Part shown: positions 1 through 9,753 of the stretch, in pieces | Layout: every line of letters starts with the position of its first letter | Position numbering within the stretch: the stretch's first letter is position 1 | Assembly (NCBI RefSeq): GCF_000429605.1 | Contig: NZ_AUCE01000011.1 | Location: 248,001 to 312,000, forward strand | DNA length: 64,000 nt | Direction: 5' to 3' | Origin: Azonexus hydrophilus DSM 23864 | GTDB taxonomy: Bacteria > Pseudomonadota > Gammaproteobacteria > Burkholderiales > Rhodocyclaceae | The notes under the pieces: generated by a model | The model's database searches: none | The model's input: the letters and a program-made list of their open reading frames with translations, nothing else | What the model was told of the DNA's origin: nothing | Translations under genes and position numbers: made by a program

Positions 1-32
1 TGGCCCAGATCAGTTTGCTGCCTGTTGCTCAT
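1..32 (-). CDS. 5' end of an unidentified gene (partial)
   Basis: Only the first ten codons (MSNRQQTDLG) lie in the window. The ATG at 32-30 overlaps the TAA stop of the HIT gene (TAATG), so the two are probably translated from one transcript. Too little sequence is present to name a product. The start is inferred only from the tight overlap with the gene upstream. Confidence 0.4.
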   Translation of the reverse strand, partial: MSNRQQTDLG

Positions 33-460
33 TATTGTTCTCCCTGCCCCAAGTGACGAACGATGGCGGCGATCAGCCGGGCGTCGTCAGGTCCGCAACG
101 TTGCGTCGTCCCTTCACGCTGAGCCTTGCCCCAGACCGGCTCGGGGAAGAAACGGTCGTCACGCCAGCGGGGAATGACATGCCAGTGCACATGGGGAACG
201 ACGTTGCCGAAACTGGCCAGATTGATCTTGTCCGGATTCCAGCACTCGCGCAGCGCTGCCTCGACGGCGAATACGACCTGCATCAGCCGATTGCGCGCGG
301 CTACCGGCAAATCGCTCATCTCGCGCACATGTTCGTTCCAGATCACCCGGCAAAACCCGGGCAGGACCGGGTCATCGACACGGATCACGCGGCAGTCATC
401 GGATGTCCATAGGACATCTCCGCCTGGTCCGGAACACAGTTCGCAAGTGCTGTCAGTCAC
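32..460 (-). CDS. HIT family protein (histidine triad nucleotide-binding hydrolase)
   Basis: A 142-residue cytoplasmic protein of the HIT superfamily, whose members hydrolyse or transfer nucleotides from dinucleotides and nucleotidyl conjugates. The triad HVHWHVIPR (HxHxH) is visible near residues 91-99, preceded by an NFGN-like segment. Two cysteines near the N-terminus (CELCSG) recall the metal-binding end of some HIT proteins. I chose the GTG at 460 (VTDSTCEL); an upstream ATG at 493 would add 11 residues and would lie inside an inverted repeat. The substrate cannot be read from sequence. Confidence 0.85.
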   Translation of the reverse strand: MTDSTCELCSGPGGDVLWTSDDCRVIRVDDPVLPGFCRVIWNEHVREMSDLPVAARNRLMQVVFAVEAALRECWNPDKINLASFGNVVPHVHWHVIPRWRDDRFFPEPVWGKAQREGTTQRCGPDDARLIAAIVRHLGQGEQ

Positions 461-487
461 GATAAATTCCCGTTGTTTTGCATAGCA

Positions 488-535
488 TTGCACCAGCCAA
501 TGCGAACTGCAAGTGGCTGGTGCAAGATGTCCCGG
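488..535. repeat. 12-bp inverted repeat with 24-nt loop
   Basis: TTGCACCAGCCA (488-499) is matched perfectly by TGGCTGGTGCAA (524-535). It sits in the gap between the end of the FAD/Fe-S gene (565) and the start of the HIT gene (460). Neither side has a run of T, so a standard intrinsic terminator is not obvious. It could be an mRNA processing hairpin or an operator. Confidence 0.5.
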
Positions 536-564
536 GATTCTACTGAAGGTGGGCGGCTGCCGAC

Positions 565-3500
565 TCAGAGCAAAACGCGTTCGATGCCACCGGAATTGGC
601 CTTGCCGACGTATTCCGCCATCCAGTTGTCGCCGAGCAGGTGCTTGGCCATCTCGACGACGATGTAGTCGGCCTTCGTGCCGGCATCGTCGTCGTAACGA
701 CTCAGACCCTGCAGGCAGGCCGGGCAGGAAGTCAGGATCTTGACCTCGCCCTGGAAACCGTCGGCACGCAACTTCTCGGCGCCCTTTTCAATCTCCTGCT
801 GCTTGCGGAACTTCACCTGGGTGGCGATATCCGGACGCGAGTAGGCAAAGGAGCCGGAATCGCCGCAACAGCGGTCGGTCAGCGGCACATCCTGGCCCAT
901 CAGCGTCTTGGTCACGGCCAGTGGGTTGTAGGCTTTCATCGGCGTGTGGCAGGGATCGTGGTACATGTAGCGCGTCCCTTCGACACCGTCCAGCTTCAGG
1001 CCCTTTTCCATCAGGTACTCGTGGATGTCGAGCAGGCGGCAACCCGGGAAGATCTTCTCGAACTGGTATTTCTGCAACTGATCCATGCAGGTGCCGCAGG
1101 AGACGATCACCGTCTTGATGTCGAGATAGTTCAGCGTATTGGCGACACGGTGGAAGAGCACGCGGTTGTCGGTGGTGATCTTCTGGCCCTTGTCGTCATC
1201 GCCGGACGAGGTCTGCGGATAGCCGCAGCACAGGTAACCGGGCGGCAGCACGGTGGTCGCGCCGACTTCGTAGAGCATGGCCTGGGTCGCCAGGCCGACC
1301 TGCGAGAACAGGCGCTCGGAACCGCAGCCCGGGAAGTAGAAGACGGCGTCCGAATCCTCGGTCGTCTTCTTCGGGTTGCGGATCACCGGGATGACCTTGT
1401 CGTCCTCGATGTCGAGCAGGGCGCGCGAAGTACGCTTGGGCAGGTTGCCCGGCATCGGCCGGTTGAGGAAGTGGATGACCTGGGTCTTGACCGTTGGCGC
1501 GCCGAGCGAGGCCGGCGGATGCTTGCGCGTCTCCTGAACCAGGCCGAGCGCCTTGGCCGCCTTGTGCGCCAGGCGCTGGGCCTTGAAGCCGAAGTCCATC
1601 ATGACGCCGCGCATCAGCTTGATCGTCGCCGGGTCTTTCAGGTTCAGGTAGGTCATCGCCGCCGCGGTGCCGGGGCTGAAACGCTTCTTGTCCTGCTTGC
1701 GCAGGAAGTTGCGCATGGCCACCGAAACATCGCCGAAATCGATGTCGACCGGGCAGGGCTTCTCGCAGCGGTGGCAGACCGTGCAATGGTCGGCGACGTC
1801 GTTGAACTCATCGAAGTGCTTCAACGAGATGCCGCGCCGGGTCTGCTCTTCATAAAGGAAGGCTTCAACCAGCAGCGAGGTGGCGAGAATCTTGTTGCGC
1901 GGTGAATACAGAAGGTTGGCGCGCGGCACATGGGTCGAACAGACCGGTTTGCACTTGCCGCAGCGCAGGCAGTCCTTGACCATGTCGGATATCTTGCCGA
2001 TCTCGGATTGCTCCATGATCAGCGATTCGGTGCCGAGCAGGCTGAACGACGGCGTGTAGGCGTTGGTCAGGTCGCCGCCGTGCATCAGCTTGCCCTTGTT
2101 GAAACGCCCTTCCGGATCGACCTTCTGCTTGTAGGCACGGAAGGGGCCGATTTCTTCCTCGGTCAGGAACTCCAGTTTGGTGATGCCGATCCCGTGCTCG
2201 CCGGAAATGACACCGTCGAGCCCACGCGCCAGGTGCATGATGCGCTCGACCGCCTTGTTGGCCGTCTGCAGCATCGCGTAGTTGTCGGAATTGACCGGAA
2301 TGTTGGTGTGCACGTTGCCGTCACCGGCGTGCATGTGCAGCGCGACGAAAACGCGGCCGCGCAGGACTTCCTTGTGAATCGCCTCGATCCGTTCGAGGAT
2401 CGGCCGGTACAGCGCACCATCGAAGATCTTGGCCAGGCGCGCCTTCAGCTCCTGCTTCCACGAGGTGCGCACGGAATAATCCTGCAGCCGGTGGAAGAGG
2501 GTGGGGTTGGCGGCCTTGTTGCTCAGTTCGCCGGCGACCACGCCATACGAGGCGAAGCGCGACTCGGCTTCGGCCAGCGGCAGGTCGAGGTTCTCCAGCA
2601 GCCATTCCCAGCGCAGGCGGACGGCCTCGACATAGTCCAGGGCAGCCTGCCGGCGGTCGCCGATGAGCACATCCTTGTCGAGGTTGGCGTCGCCCGAGTG
2701 CAGCGGCAGGTCGCCCTTGAGGAAATCGGCCAGCGCATCGCACAGCGCCAGCTTGTTCTGCGTCGACAGCTCGATGTTGATGCGCTCGATGCCGTCGCAG
2801 TATTCACCCATGCGCGGCAGCGGGATGACCACATCCTCGTTGACCTTGAAGGCGTTGGTGTGGCGCGAGATGGCGGCAGTGCGCGAACGGTCGAGCCAGA
2901 ATTTCTTGCGCGTCTCGGCGTCGACCGCAATGAAGCCTTCAGCGGCGCGCAGATTGCACATGCGAACGACCTCCGAGGCGGCGGCCATCACTGCCCTCTC
3001 GTCGTGGCCGACGATGTCGCCGATCAGCACCATCTTTGGCCGACCGTGGCGCTTGGCCTTGGTCGCGTAGCCGACGGCCTTCACATAGCGCTCGTCGAGG
3101 TGTTCGAGGCCGGCCAGCTGCACGCCAGCCGCATGGCCGGCGCCGCCCGGCTTGAAGTAGTCGGTGATCTCGACGATGGCCGGCACCGCTTCGCGGACCT
3201 GGCCGAAGAACTCCAGACAGACGGTGCGCGTCACCGGCGGCATCTTGTGCAGTACCCAGCGGGCGGCGACGATGATGCCGTCGGTGCCTTCCTTCTGCAC
3301 GCCGGGAATGCCGCCGAGGAACTTGTCGGTGACGTCCTTGCCCAGGCCGGTCTTGCGGCAGGCGGCACCGGGCATGACCAGCACTTCCTCGCCGAGCGGC
3401 TTCTTGCCGGAAGGATCGAAGCGCTTGACGCGGAATTCGACGTTTTCCTGCTCGTGGATCTTGCCGTAATTGTGATTGACGCGTTCGACTTCCAGCCAGT

Positions 3501-4440
3501 TGCCGTCCGGATCGACCATCTTCCACCAGGCCAGGTTGTCGAGCGCGGTGCCCCACAGCACGGCTTTCTTGCCGCCGGCGTTCATGGCGATGTTGCCGCC
3601 GATGCACGAAGCGGAAGCCGAAGTCGGGTCGACGGCAAAGACGCGACCGGCCGCGCTGGCGGCTTCGGATACGCGGTCGGTGACCACGCCAGCGCCGGTG
3701 CGGATGGTCGCATAGGGCGTTTCATGGCCGGCCAGCACCAGTTCCTCGACCGGACCGAGGTCGATCAATTTCTCGGTATTGATCACCGCCGAATGGGGCG
3801 TCAGCGGCACGGCGCCACCGGTGTAGCCGGTACCACCGCCACGCGGGATGATGGTCAGGCCGGCTTCGAAACAGCCACGGACGAGATGGGCAATTTCTTC
3901 TTCGGTATCCGGGTAGAGGACAACGAAGGGATACTCGACGCGCCAGTCGGTGGCGTCGGTGACGTGCGAGACGCGGGCCAGGCCGTCGAAAGCGATGTTG
4001 TCGCGGCGGGTATGCTTGCCCAGCACCTTGAGCACCTTGCGGCGCAGGTCGATGGCCTCGCCGAAACGCGCCTCGAAACGGTCCACGGCCTGCTGCGCGG
4101 CGACGACCAGGCGGCGGACCTTTTCCGAACGCTCGGGATCCTCGGCCTCGCTCTCGGCACGGCGTTTCTCGACTTCCTTCAGGCGATGGCGCAGGGCGCT
4201 GACCAGCGCGTCGCGACGCTCGCGGTTGTCGAGCAGGTCGTCTTCCAGGTAAGGGTTGCGCTGGACCACCCAGATGTCGCCCAGCACCTCGTAGAGCATC
4301 CGCGCCGAACGGCCGGTGACGCGCTCGCCGCGCAGTTCGTCGAGGATCGCCCAGTTGTCGGCACCGAGCAGGCGGATGACGATTTCGCGGTCAGAGAACG
4401 AGGTGTAGTTATAGGGGATTTCGCGCAGGCGGGCGGTCAT
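565..4440 (-). CDS. DUF3683/FAD-linked oxidase/Fe-S/CCG-domain fusion (D-lactate or 2-hydroxyacid dehydrogenase-like)
   Basis: A 1291-residue fusion that probably oxidises a 2-hydroxyacid such as D-lactate and passes electrons to the respiratory chain. The N-terminal ~160 residues match the DUF3683 region. An FAD-binding (GlcD/vanillyl-alcohol oxidase type) domain follows, with [11 protein letters not shown] near residue 200, then an FAD-oxidase C-terminal region to about 770. Two 4Fe-4S motifs follow, [11 protein letters not shown] near 821 and [11 protein letters not shown] near 885. The C-terminus has two cysteine-rich CCG (GlpC/HdrB-like) domains, with LCCGYP near 1070 and CCGDSGSF near 1190. 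The domain order is that of GlcD plus GlcF/GlpC in one chain. The exact substrate is not determined. Confidence 0.85.
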   Translation of the reverse strand: MTARLREIPYNYTSFSDREIVIRLLGADNWAILDELRGERVTGRSARMLYEVLGDIWVVQRNPYLEDDLLDNRERRDALVSALRHRLKEVEKRRAESEAEDPERSEKVRRLVVAAQQAVDRFEARFGEAIDLRRKVLKVLGKHTRRDNIAFDGLARVSHVTDATDWRVEYPFVVLYPDTEEEIAHLVRGCFEAGLTIIPRGGGTGYTGGAVPLTPHSAVINTEKLIDLGPVEELVLAGHETPYATIRTGAGVVTDRVSEAASAAGRVFAVDPTSASASCIGGNIAMNAGGKKAVLWGTALDNLAWWKMVDPDGNWLEVERVNHNYGKIHEQENVEFRVKRFDPSGKKPLGEEVLVMPGAACRKTGLGKDVTDKFLGGIPGVQKEGTDGIIVAARWVLHKMPPVTRTVCLEFFGQVREAVPAIVEITDYFKPGGAGHAAGVQLAGLEHLDERYVKAVGYATKAKRHGRPKMVLIGDIVGHDERAVMAAASEVVRMCNLRAAEGFIAVDAETRKKFWLDRSRTAAISRHTNAFKVNEDVVIPLPRMGEYCDGIERINIELSTQNKLALCDALADFLKGDLPLHSGDANLDKDVLIGDRRQAALDYVEAVRLRWEWLLENLDLPLAEAESRFASYGVVAGELSNKAANPTLFHRLQDYSVRTSWKQELKARLAKIFDGALYRPILERIEAIHKEVLRGRVFVALHMHAGDGNVHTNIPVNSDNYAMLQTANKAVERIMHLARGLDGVISGEHGIGITKLEFLTEEEIGPFRAYKQKVDPEGRFNKGKLMHGGDLTNAYTPSFSLLGTESLIMEQSEIGKISDMVKDCLRCGKCKPVCSTHVPRANLLYSPRNKILATSLLVEAFLYEEQTRRGISLKHFDEFNDVADHCTVCHRCEKPCPVDIDFGDVSVAMRNFLRKQDKKRFSPGTAAAMTYLNLKDPATIKLMRGVMMDFGFKAQRLAHKAAKALGLVQETRKHPPASLGAPTVKTQVIHFLNRPMPGNLPKRTSRALLDIEDDKVIPVIRNPKKTTEDSDAVFYFPGCGSERLFSQVGLATQAMLYEVGATTVLPPGYLCCGYPQTSSGDDDKGQKITTDNRVLFHRVANTLNYLDIKTVIVSCGTCMDQLQKYQFEKIFPGCRLLDIHEYLMEKGLKLDGVEGTRYMYHDPCHTPMKAYNPLAVTKTLMGQDVPLTDRCCGDSGSFAYSRPDIATQVKFRKQQEIEKGAEKLRADGFQGEVKILTSCPACLQGLSRYDDDAGTKADYIVVEMAKHLLGDNWMAEYVGKANSGGIERVLL

Positions 4441-4655
4441 GGAAGCAGCCGTGATCTGTCAAAAGAAGGATTTTAGCGTATTGCGGCGCAACACGCGGGG
4501 CCGGTAGACCCGAGTGGGAAGCTCGGGTTCATTGATTTTGCCGACAACAGCACGATTGCTCGCTGACAGCACCTTGATTTACGACAATGGAATACACTGA
4601 CAGCCATATGTAATGGGCTAGGCCAAAAATTCATCGCAGAAAAGTTAAACAATAG

Positions 4656-4670
4656 TTAGCAATTTGCTAA
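4656..4670. promoter_or_regulatory. Palindromic operator candidate upstream of the toxin-antitoxin pair
   Basis: TTAGCAA-T-TTGCTAA is a perfect 7-bp inverted repeat around one central base. It ends 9 bases before the toxin ATG, inside an AT-rich stretch that contrasts with the GC-rich surroundings. Type II antitoxins of the Xre class commonly bind such sites to repress their own operon. That role here is inferred from position and symmetry. Confidence 0.5.
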
Positions 4671-4679
4671 TAAAATCCC

Positions 4680-4937
4680 ATGTACCAGATTGTCTACACC
4701 CGTGATGCGCTGAAGTCCTTGAAGGCGATGCCGCGCAACGCATCGCTGCAGATACGCAACAAGATCGAGTTGCTGGCAGCAGATCCTTTCGTGGCAAACA
4801 ACAACGTCCGCAAGCTGGTTGGCCGCGAGGCCTATCGTTTGCGTGTCGGCGACTGGCGAGTGATTTATGAAATCGAAGGCGGGCAACTGATCATTCATGT
4901 ACTGACGGTGGCGCCGCGAGGAGGTGCTTATCAATGA
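4680..4937 (+). CDS. RelE/ParE-family toxin
   Basis: An 85-residue small basic protein starting MYQIVYTRDALKSLKAMP, typical of RelE-type mRNA interferases that cut mRNA on the ribosome. The conserved YRLRVGDWRVIYEIE segment (about residues 56-70) and the C-terminal VAPRGGAY match this family. It overlaps the following antitoxin gene by four bases (ATGA), so this is a toxin-first module. I see no Shine-Dalgarno sequence before the ATG, which would keep expression low. Confidence 0.85.
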   Translation: MYQIVYTRDALKSLKAMPRNASLQIRNKIELLAADPFVANNNVRKLVGREAYRLRVGDWRVIYEIEGGQLIIHVLTVAPRGGAYQ

Positions 4938-5305
4938 CCGGCATTCAATTTATCGAGCGGGATGGCAAACGCGAGTTTGCAGTCATTCCTATTGAACTGT
5001 TCGAAAGGCTTTCGGCAGCCATGGAAGACGCCCAGGATGCCGCGCTGTTTGACGCGGTGCGCGCAGCCGACGACGGTTTTCGCATTCCCGCCGCAGTCGC
5101 GAATGCAATTCTGGATGGAGAACAGCCGGTGAAGGTCTGGCGCGAGCAGCGCGGCCTGACCCAAGACGCGCTGGCTGCCAGGGCCGGGATCAGCAAGCCC
5201 TATCTTTGCCAGATAGAAACCCGAAAGCGGGTTGGTGCGCTCAAGACCTTGCGAGCAATTGCAGAAGCGCTGGCGGTAAGCCTGAATGATCTTCATGAAG
5301 CTTGA
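4934..5305 (+). CDS. Xre-family antitoxin
   Basis: A 123-residue two-part protein. The N-terminal ~55 residues (FIERDGKREFAVIPIELFERL) resemble the start of Phd/HigA-like antitoxins. Residues about 65-120 form an Xre helix-turn-helix (REQRGLTQDALAARAGISKPYLCQIE). It should neutralise the RelE-type toxin encoded just upstream and repress the shared promoter, perhaps through the palindrome at 4656-4670. The 4-base overlap implies translational coupling. Confidence 0.85.
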   Translation: MTGIQFIERDGKREFAVIPIELFERLSAAMEDAQDAALFDAVRAADDGFRIPAAVANAILDGEQPVKVWREQRGLTQDALAARAGISKPYLCQIETRKRVGALKTLRAIAEALAVSLNDLHEA

Positions 5306-5332
5306 ACCCTTATCCTCCGCGGTGCTTGGCCT

Positions 5333-5749
5333 TTACGCCGCCTGCGCCACCAGCCAGTAACGCGCGAACTTGCCGAGCGCCATGAACAGGCAGCAGGGTA
5401 GCCAGTGCAGGCGCAGCCAGCCGGCGGCGACGCACAGCGCATCGCCGACCAGCGGCAGCCAGGAGAAGAACAGGGCGGGGCTGCCCCAGCGTTGCAGGTG
5501 ATGCATCTGCGGCAGACGGTCGAGCTGCTGCCAGCGCGGCAGGAAGCGGCCGCAGGCCCACGAGGTCATGCCGCCGAGCGTGTTGCCGAGTGTGGCCAGG
5601 GCCAGCGCGGTCGATTTCTGTTCCGGATGCAGTTGCAGGAAGCCCCACAACACGGCTTCCGAACCGCCGGGCAAGAGCGTTGCGGCGAGAAAACTGCTCA
5701 AGAAAAGGCCGGCAAGCCCTTGTTCCGCCGTGACGTTTATCCACTCCAC
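5333..5749 (-). CDS. yqaA: YqaA family membrane protein (DedA-like)
   Basis: A 138-residue inner-membrane protein of the YqaA group, distantly related to DedA/SNARE-associated proteins. It has four to five hydrophobic segments and the family features SSFLAATLLPGGSEAVL near the N-terminus and GNTLGGMTSW in the middle. The function of the family is not established. It is divergent from ilvA with 37 bases between the starts, so promoters there must be compact. Confidence 0.75.
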   Translation of the reverse strand: MEWINVTAEQGLAGLFLSSFLAATLLPGGSEAVLWGFLQLHPEQKSTALALATLGNTLGGMTSWACGRFLPRWQQLDRLPQMHHLQRWGSPALFFSWLPLVGDALCVAAGWLRLHWLPCCLFMALGKFARYWLVAQAA

Positions 5750-5786
5750 CCGTAGAATCTCCCTTTTGCCCAGCCCGAATCAGATC

Positions 5787-7319
5787 ATGCACCCGGATTA
5801 TCTCGAAAAAGTCCTCAACGCCCAGGTTTACGATGTCGCAGTGGAAACACCGCTGGACCTGGCCGGCAACCTGTCGACCCGGGTACACAACCGAATCTGG
5901 CTCAAGCGCGAGGACATGCAACCGGTATTTTCGTTCAAGCTGCGCGGCGCCTATAACAAGATCGCCAGCCTGTCGGCGGAAAAACTCAAGCGCGGCGTGA
6001 TCTGCGCGTCGGCCGGCAACCACGCCCAGGGCGTAGCGCTGTCGGCAGCCAAGGTCGGCTGCCGGGCGGTCATCGTCATGCCGGTGTCGACGCCGGGGAT
6101 CAAGATCGAGGCGGTCAAGCGGCGCGGCGGCGAGGTCGTGCTGCACGGCGATTCCTACGACGAAGCCTACGCCCACGCGCTGGAACTGGAAAAATCGGAA
6201 AAGCTGACCTTCGTCCATCCCTTCGACGACCCGGAAGTCATCGCCGGCCAGGGCACCACGGCGATGGAAATCCTGCGCCAGCATTCACGGCACAACGGCC
6301 CGATCCACGCCGTTTTCTGCGCCATCGGCGGTGGCGGGCTGGCCGCAGGCGTGGCCGCCTACATCAAGCGCTTGCGCCCGGAAATCAAGGTCATCGGCGT
6401 CGAGACCTTCGACGCTGACGCGATGAAGCAGTCGATCGAGAAGGGCCATCGCGTGCGCCTGCCCCAGGTTGGGCTGTTCGCCGACGGTACCGCGGTCAAG
6501 TTCGTCGGCGAGGAAACGTTCCGCCTGTGCAAGGAATACCTTGACGAGGTCATCCTGGTCGACACCGACGCCATCTGTGCGGCGATCAAGGATGTCTTCG
6601 AGGATACGCGCTCGATTCTCGAACCCTCTGGCGCGCTGGCTGTCGCCGGGGCCAAGGAATACGCCCGCCAGAACAAGCTCAAGGACAAGAACCTGGTCGC
6701 CGTGACTTCCGGCGCCAACATGAACTTCGACCGCCTGCGCTTCGTCGCCGAGCGTGCCGAATTCGGCGAGCAGCGCGAAGCAGTGTTTGCCGTGACGCTG
6801 CCGGAGAAACCGGGCGCCTACAAGAAATTCCTGTCACTGATCGGCAAGCGCAGCATCACCGAGTTCAACTACCGCTACCACACGGCAAGCGAAGCGCATG
6901 TTTTCGTCGGCGTGCAGGTCACTGACCGCAAGGAATCGCTGAAACTGGTCGACAGCCTGCAGAAGCACGGCTATCCGACGCTCGATTTGAGCGACGACGA
7001 AATGGCCAAGAATCATGTCCGGCACTTGGTCGGCGGGCACGCCCCGGCGGTTTGCGAGCAGGGCATGCGCGAACTGCTGTACCGCTTCGAGTTTCCCGAA
7101 CGGCCGGGTGCCTTGATGAATTTCCTGAGCCAGATGAGCGCCGGCTGGAACATCAGCCTGTTCCATTACCGCAACCACGGCGCCGACTACGGGCGCGTGC
7201 TGGTCGGCATGCAGGTGCCGCCAGCGGAAATGAAGCAGTTCCGCGAGTTCCTGAAGAACCTCGGCTACGCGCACTGGGACGAAAGCGAGAACCCGGCGTA
7301 CAAGCTCTTCCTCGGCTAA
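5787..7319 (+). CDS. ilvA: Threonine ammonia-lyase, biosynthetic
   Basis: A 510-residue PLP enzyme that deaminates L-threonine to 2-oxobutanoate, the first step to isoleucine. The PLP lysine lies in FSFKLRGAYNK (about residues 50-60), with SAGNHAQGVA next and a glycine-rich GGGGLAAG loop near 190. The C-terminal ~170 residues hold two ACT-like regulatory modules (FAVTLPEKPGAYKKF and YRFEFPERPGALMNF), as in isoleucine-inhibited biosynthetic enzymes. I use the ATG at 5787 (MHPDYLEKVL). The frame is open upstream, but that part lacks family similarity and overlaps yqaA. Confidence 0.95.
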   Translation: MHPDYLEKVLNAQVYDVAVETPLDLAGNLSTRVHNRIWLKREDMQPVFSFKLRGAYNKIASLSAEKLKRGVICASAGNHAQGVALSAAKVGCRAVIVMPVSTPGIKIEAVKRRGGEVVLHGDSYDEAYAHALELEKSEKLTFVHPFDDPEVIAGQGTTAMEILRQHSRHNGPIHAVFCAIGGGGLAAGVAAYIKRLRPEIKVIGVETFDADAMKQSIEKGHRVRLPQVGLFADGTAVKFVGEETFRLCKEYLDEVILVDTDAICAAIKDVFEDTRSILEPSGALAVAGAKEYARQNKLKDKNLVAVTSGANMNFDRLRFVAERAEFGEQREAVFAVTLPEKPGAYKKFLSLIGKRSITEFNYRYHTASEAHVFVGVQVTDRKESLKLVDSLQKHGYPTLDLSDDEMAKNHVRHLVGGHAPAVCEQGMRELLYRFEFPERPGALMNFLSQMSAGWNISLFHYRNHGADYGRVLVGMQVPPAEMKQFREFLKNLGYAHWDESENPAYKLFLG

Positions 7320-7354
7320 GCAAGAAAGCGCATAAGAAATTGCGATTTCCGTCT

Positions 7355-7382
7355 TTGCCATGATCGTCGCCCCCGCTAGACT
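7355..7382 (+). promoter_or_regulatory. Candidate promoter of cysK
   Basis: TTGCCA and TAGACT are separated by 16 bases in the 90-base gap between ilvA and cysK. A good ribosome binding site (GGAGA) follows just before the cysK ATG. The match is moderate and no transcript start is known. Confidence 0.35.
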
Positions 7383-7409
7383 GCCGCAAATACTTCCCGG
7401 AGAACATCG

Positions 7410-8342
7410 ATGAACATCGCCAAGGACATCAGCGCACTGGTCGGCAACACGCCGCTGGTCCAGATCAATCGACTGGACGGCGGCAGCGGCGCGACCGTCG
7501 TCGCCAAGCTGGAGTTCTTCAACCCCGGCCACAGCGTCAAGGATCGCATCGCCGTCGCCATGCTCGACGCCGCCATTGCCGCCGGCAAGATCGGCCCGGA
7601 CAGCGTCGTGCTCGAACCAACTTCGGGCAATACCGGCATCGGCCTGGCGATGGTCTGCGCGGCGCGCGGCATCAAGTGCGCGTTCACCATGCCCGAGACG
7701 ATGAGCCGCGAACGCAAGCTGCTGCTCAAGGCCTACGGTGCCGAACTGATCCTGACCCCGGGACCGGAAGGCATGGGCGGTGCCATCGCCAAGGCCAGTG
7801 CGCTGGCTGAAGCCGATGCGAAGTATTTCATTCCGCAGCAGTTCGAAAATCCGGCCAACCCCGAAGTCCACCGTCAGACGACCGCCGAGGAAATCTGGCG
7901 CGACACCGACGGCCAGGTCGACATCTTCGTTGCCGGCGTCGGCACCGGCGGCACCGTCACCGGGGTCGGCGAGGTGCTCAAGGCAAAGAAACCCGGCGTC
8001 CGCGTCGTCGCCGTCGAACCCGATGCTTCGCCGGTGCTGTCCGGCGGCCAGAAGGGCCCGCACCCGATCCAGGGCATCGGCGCCGGTTTCGTCCCGGGCG
8101 TGCTCAACACCGGCGTCTACGACGAAGTCATCCGGGTCCGTAACGACGACGCCTTTGCCACCGCACGCCAGATGGCAACCGAGGAGGGGCTGCTGGTCGG
8201 CATCTCGTCCGGCGCCGCCACCTGGGCCGCACTCGAACTGGCCCGCCGGCCGGAAAACGCCGGCAAGCTGATCGTCGTCCTCATTCCGTCTTGCGGCGAA
8301 CGCTACCTGTCCACGGCCCTTTACGAACACCTCGACGTTTGA
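7410..8342 (+). CDS. cysK: Cysteine synthase A (O-acetylserine sulfhydrylase)
   Basis: A 310-residue PLP enzyme making L-cysteine from O-acetylserine and sulfide. The PLP lysine is in HSVKDRIA, the substrate loop [10 protein letters not shown] is near residue 70, and the phosphate loop GTGGTVTG is near 177. Length and the C-terminal SCGERYLST fit CysK rather than CysM. Its stop overlaps the TTG start of the next gene, a C-S lyase-like aminotransferase-fold protein, so the two probably form a small sulfur amino acid operon. Confidence 0.93.
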   Translation: MNIAKDISALVGNTPLVQINRLDGGSGATVVAKLEFFNPGHSVKDRIAVAMLDAAIAAGKIGPDSVVLEPTSGNTGIGLAMVCAARGIKCAFTMPETMSRERKLLLKAYGAELILTPGPEGMGGAIAKASALAEADAKYFIPQQFENPANPEVHRQTTAEEIWRDTDGQVDIFVAGVGTGGTVTGVGEVLKAKKPGVRVVAVEPDASPVLSGGQKGPHPIQGIGAGFVPGVLNTGVYDEVIRVRNDDAFATARQMATEEGLLVGISSGAATWAALELARRPENAGKLIVVLIPSCGERYLSTALYEHLDV

Positions 8343-9469
8343 ACGATTTCAGCACCGTCATCGACCGGCGCGGCTCCGACTCGATCAAGTGGCGCCGCTA
8401 CGCCAGCCGTGACATCCTGCCGCTGTGGGTCGCCGACATGGATTTCGCGGCGCCACCGGCCGTCGTCAGCGCCTTGCAGCAACGCATCGCCCACCCGGTT
8501 TTCGGTTACGCCCACCCTTGGCCGTCGCTGACGGAGTCAGTGCTTGCTCACCTTGAAAGCGAATACAACTGGTGCATCGACGCCGAGTCGATCGTCTGGT
8601 TGCCGGGGCTGGTCAGCGGCCTGAACATCGCCTGCCATGCCGTCGACGGCGACGTCCTGACGGCGACCCCAATCTACCCGCCTTTCCTGTCGGCACCGCG
8701 CTTGTCCGGACGCAATCTGCACTGCGTCGACCTGGCCGAAATCGTTGACGGCTGGCGCTGGGACCAGGATACCCTGCAGGCGGCGACCACCGAAACCAGC
8801 CGCCTGTTCCTGCTCTGCCACCCACACAACCCGGTCGGCCGTTGCTGGACCCACGCGGAATTGCTCGACCTGGCCGACTACGCCGAACGCAACGACCTGA
8901 TCGTCTGTTCCGACGAAATCCATTGCGGCCTGATCCTCGACACCGACAAGAAGCACATCCCGTTCGCCAGCCTGTCGCCCGCAGCGGCGAGGCGCAGCAT
9001 CACGCTGATGGCGCCGTCCAAGACCTTCAACATTCCCGGACTCGGCTGCGCCTTCGCGGTCATTCCCGACGCCGCGCTGCGCCGCCGCTTCCTGCGGGCG
9101 ATGGACGGCATCGTGCCACATGTGAACGTGCTCGGCCTGGTGGCCTGCGAAGCAGCCTACCGCGACTGCGCCGACTGGCACCGCGAACTGCTCGCCGTGC
9201 TGCGGACCAACCGCGACCGCGTCGAAGCTGCCGTGCGCAGTCAAGCCGGCCTGCGCATGCAACACGTCGAAGCCACCTATCTGGCCTGGATCGACGTGCG
9301 CGGACTGGGACTCGAAAACCCGCATGCCCATTTCGAGGCGCACGGTCTTGGCCTATCGGACGGTCGCGATTTTGGCGCCCCCGGCTGGTTGCGCCTGAAT
9401 TTCGGCTGCCCGCCGGCGACCCTGGACGAAGCCCTGCGTCGCCTGGCGACCGCCTGTTCGGCAGCATGA
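8339..9469 (+). CDS. MalY/PatB family C-S lyase (cystathionine beta-lyase-like aminotransferase)
   Basis: A 376-residue fold-type I PLP protein of the MalY/PatB group, which split C-S bonds in cystathionine or related thioethers. [16 protein letters not shown] at the N-terminus is the family signature, the PLP lysine lies in [10 protein letters not shown] (near residue 225), and CHPHNPVGR is the aminotransferase NP motif. The best start is TTG at 8339, overlapping the cysK stop by four bases (TTGA). The only in-frame upstream start would extend into cysK. With cysK next door, a role in methionine/cysteine interconversion is likely. Confidence 0.85.
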   Translation: MNDFSTVIDRRGSDSIKWRRYASRDILPLWVADMDFAAPPAVVSALQQRIAHPVFGYAHPWPSLTESVLAHLESEYNWCIDAESIVWLPGLVSGLNIACHAVDGDVLTATPIYPPFLSAPRLSGRNLHCVDLAEIVDGWRWDQDTLQAATTETSRLFLLCHPHNPVGRCWTHAELLDLADYAERNDLIVCSDEIHCGLILDTDKKHIPFASLSPAAARRSITLMAPSKTFNIPGLGCAFAVIPDAALRRRFLRAMDGIVPHVNVLGLVACEAAYRDCADWHRELLAVLRTNRDRVEAAVRSQAGLRMQHVEATYLAWIDVRGLGLENPHAHFEAHGLGLSDGRDFGAPGWLRLNFGCPPATLDEALRRLATACSAA

Positions 9470-9753
9470 CGGCCTACCAGATCACCCTGCTGCTACTGGT
9501 AACCGGCATCCTCGCCCAGGCCGTCGCCGGCGGCGTCGCTTTCGAATGCGCGCTGCTGCGTCGCCTGCCGTCCGGCAGCCGTGGCCTGTGGTTCGTCCTC
9601 GGCTGTGGCAGCCTGCTGCTCGGCCTGCATCACGGGTACACGCTGGAACTGGCGATGAAAACCGGCCTGTTTGACCTACGTCAGGCGCTGCTGGCTACGC
9701 TGGCCGGCATCTGCTGCGCCGTCGCGCTGGTCGGACTCAGTCGCCGGGCCTGA
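9466..9753 (+). CDS. Small membrane protein, hypothetical
   Basis: A 95-residue protein with three hydrophobic segments (about residues 5-28, 43-60 and 72-90) joined by short loops. The ATG at 9466 overlaps the stop of the C-S lyase gene (ATGA), so it is likely co-translated with it. Its last 17 bases overlap the 3' end of the convergent fau gene. I do not recognise a family. Confidence 0.6.
   Translation: MTAYQITLLLLVTGILAQAVAGGVAFECALLRRLPSGSRGLWFVLGCGSLLLGLHHGYTLELAMKTGLFDLRQALLATLAGICCAVALVGLSRRA

Noticed and set aside
1930..4476. Long plus-strand open frame of 848 codons opposite the FAD/Fe-S gene
   Set aside because: It is a shadow of the GC-rich gene on the other strand: no family motifs, and an Arg/Asp/Gln-rich composition typical of antisense frames.
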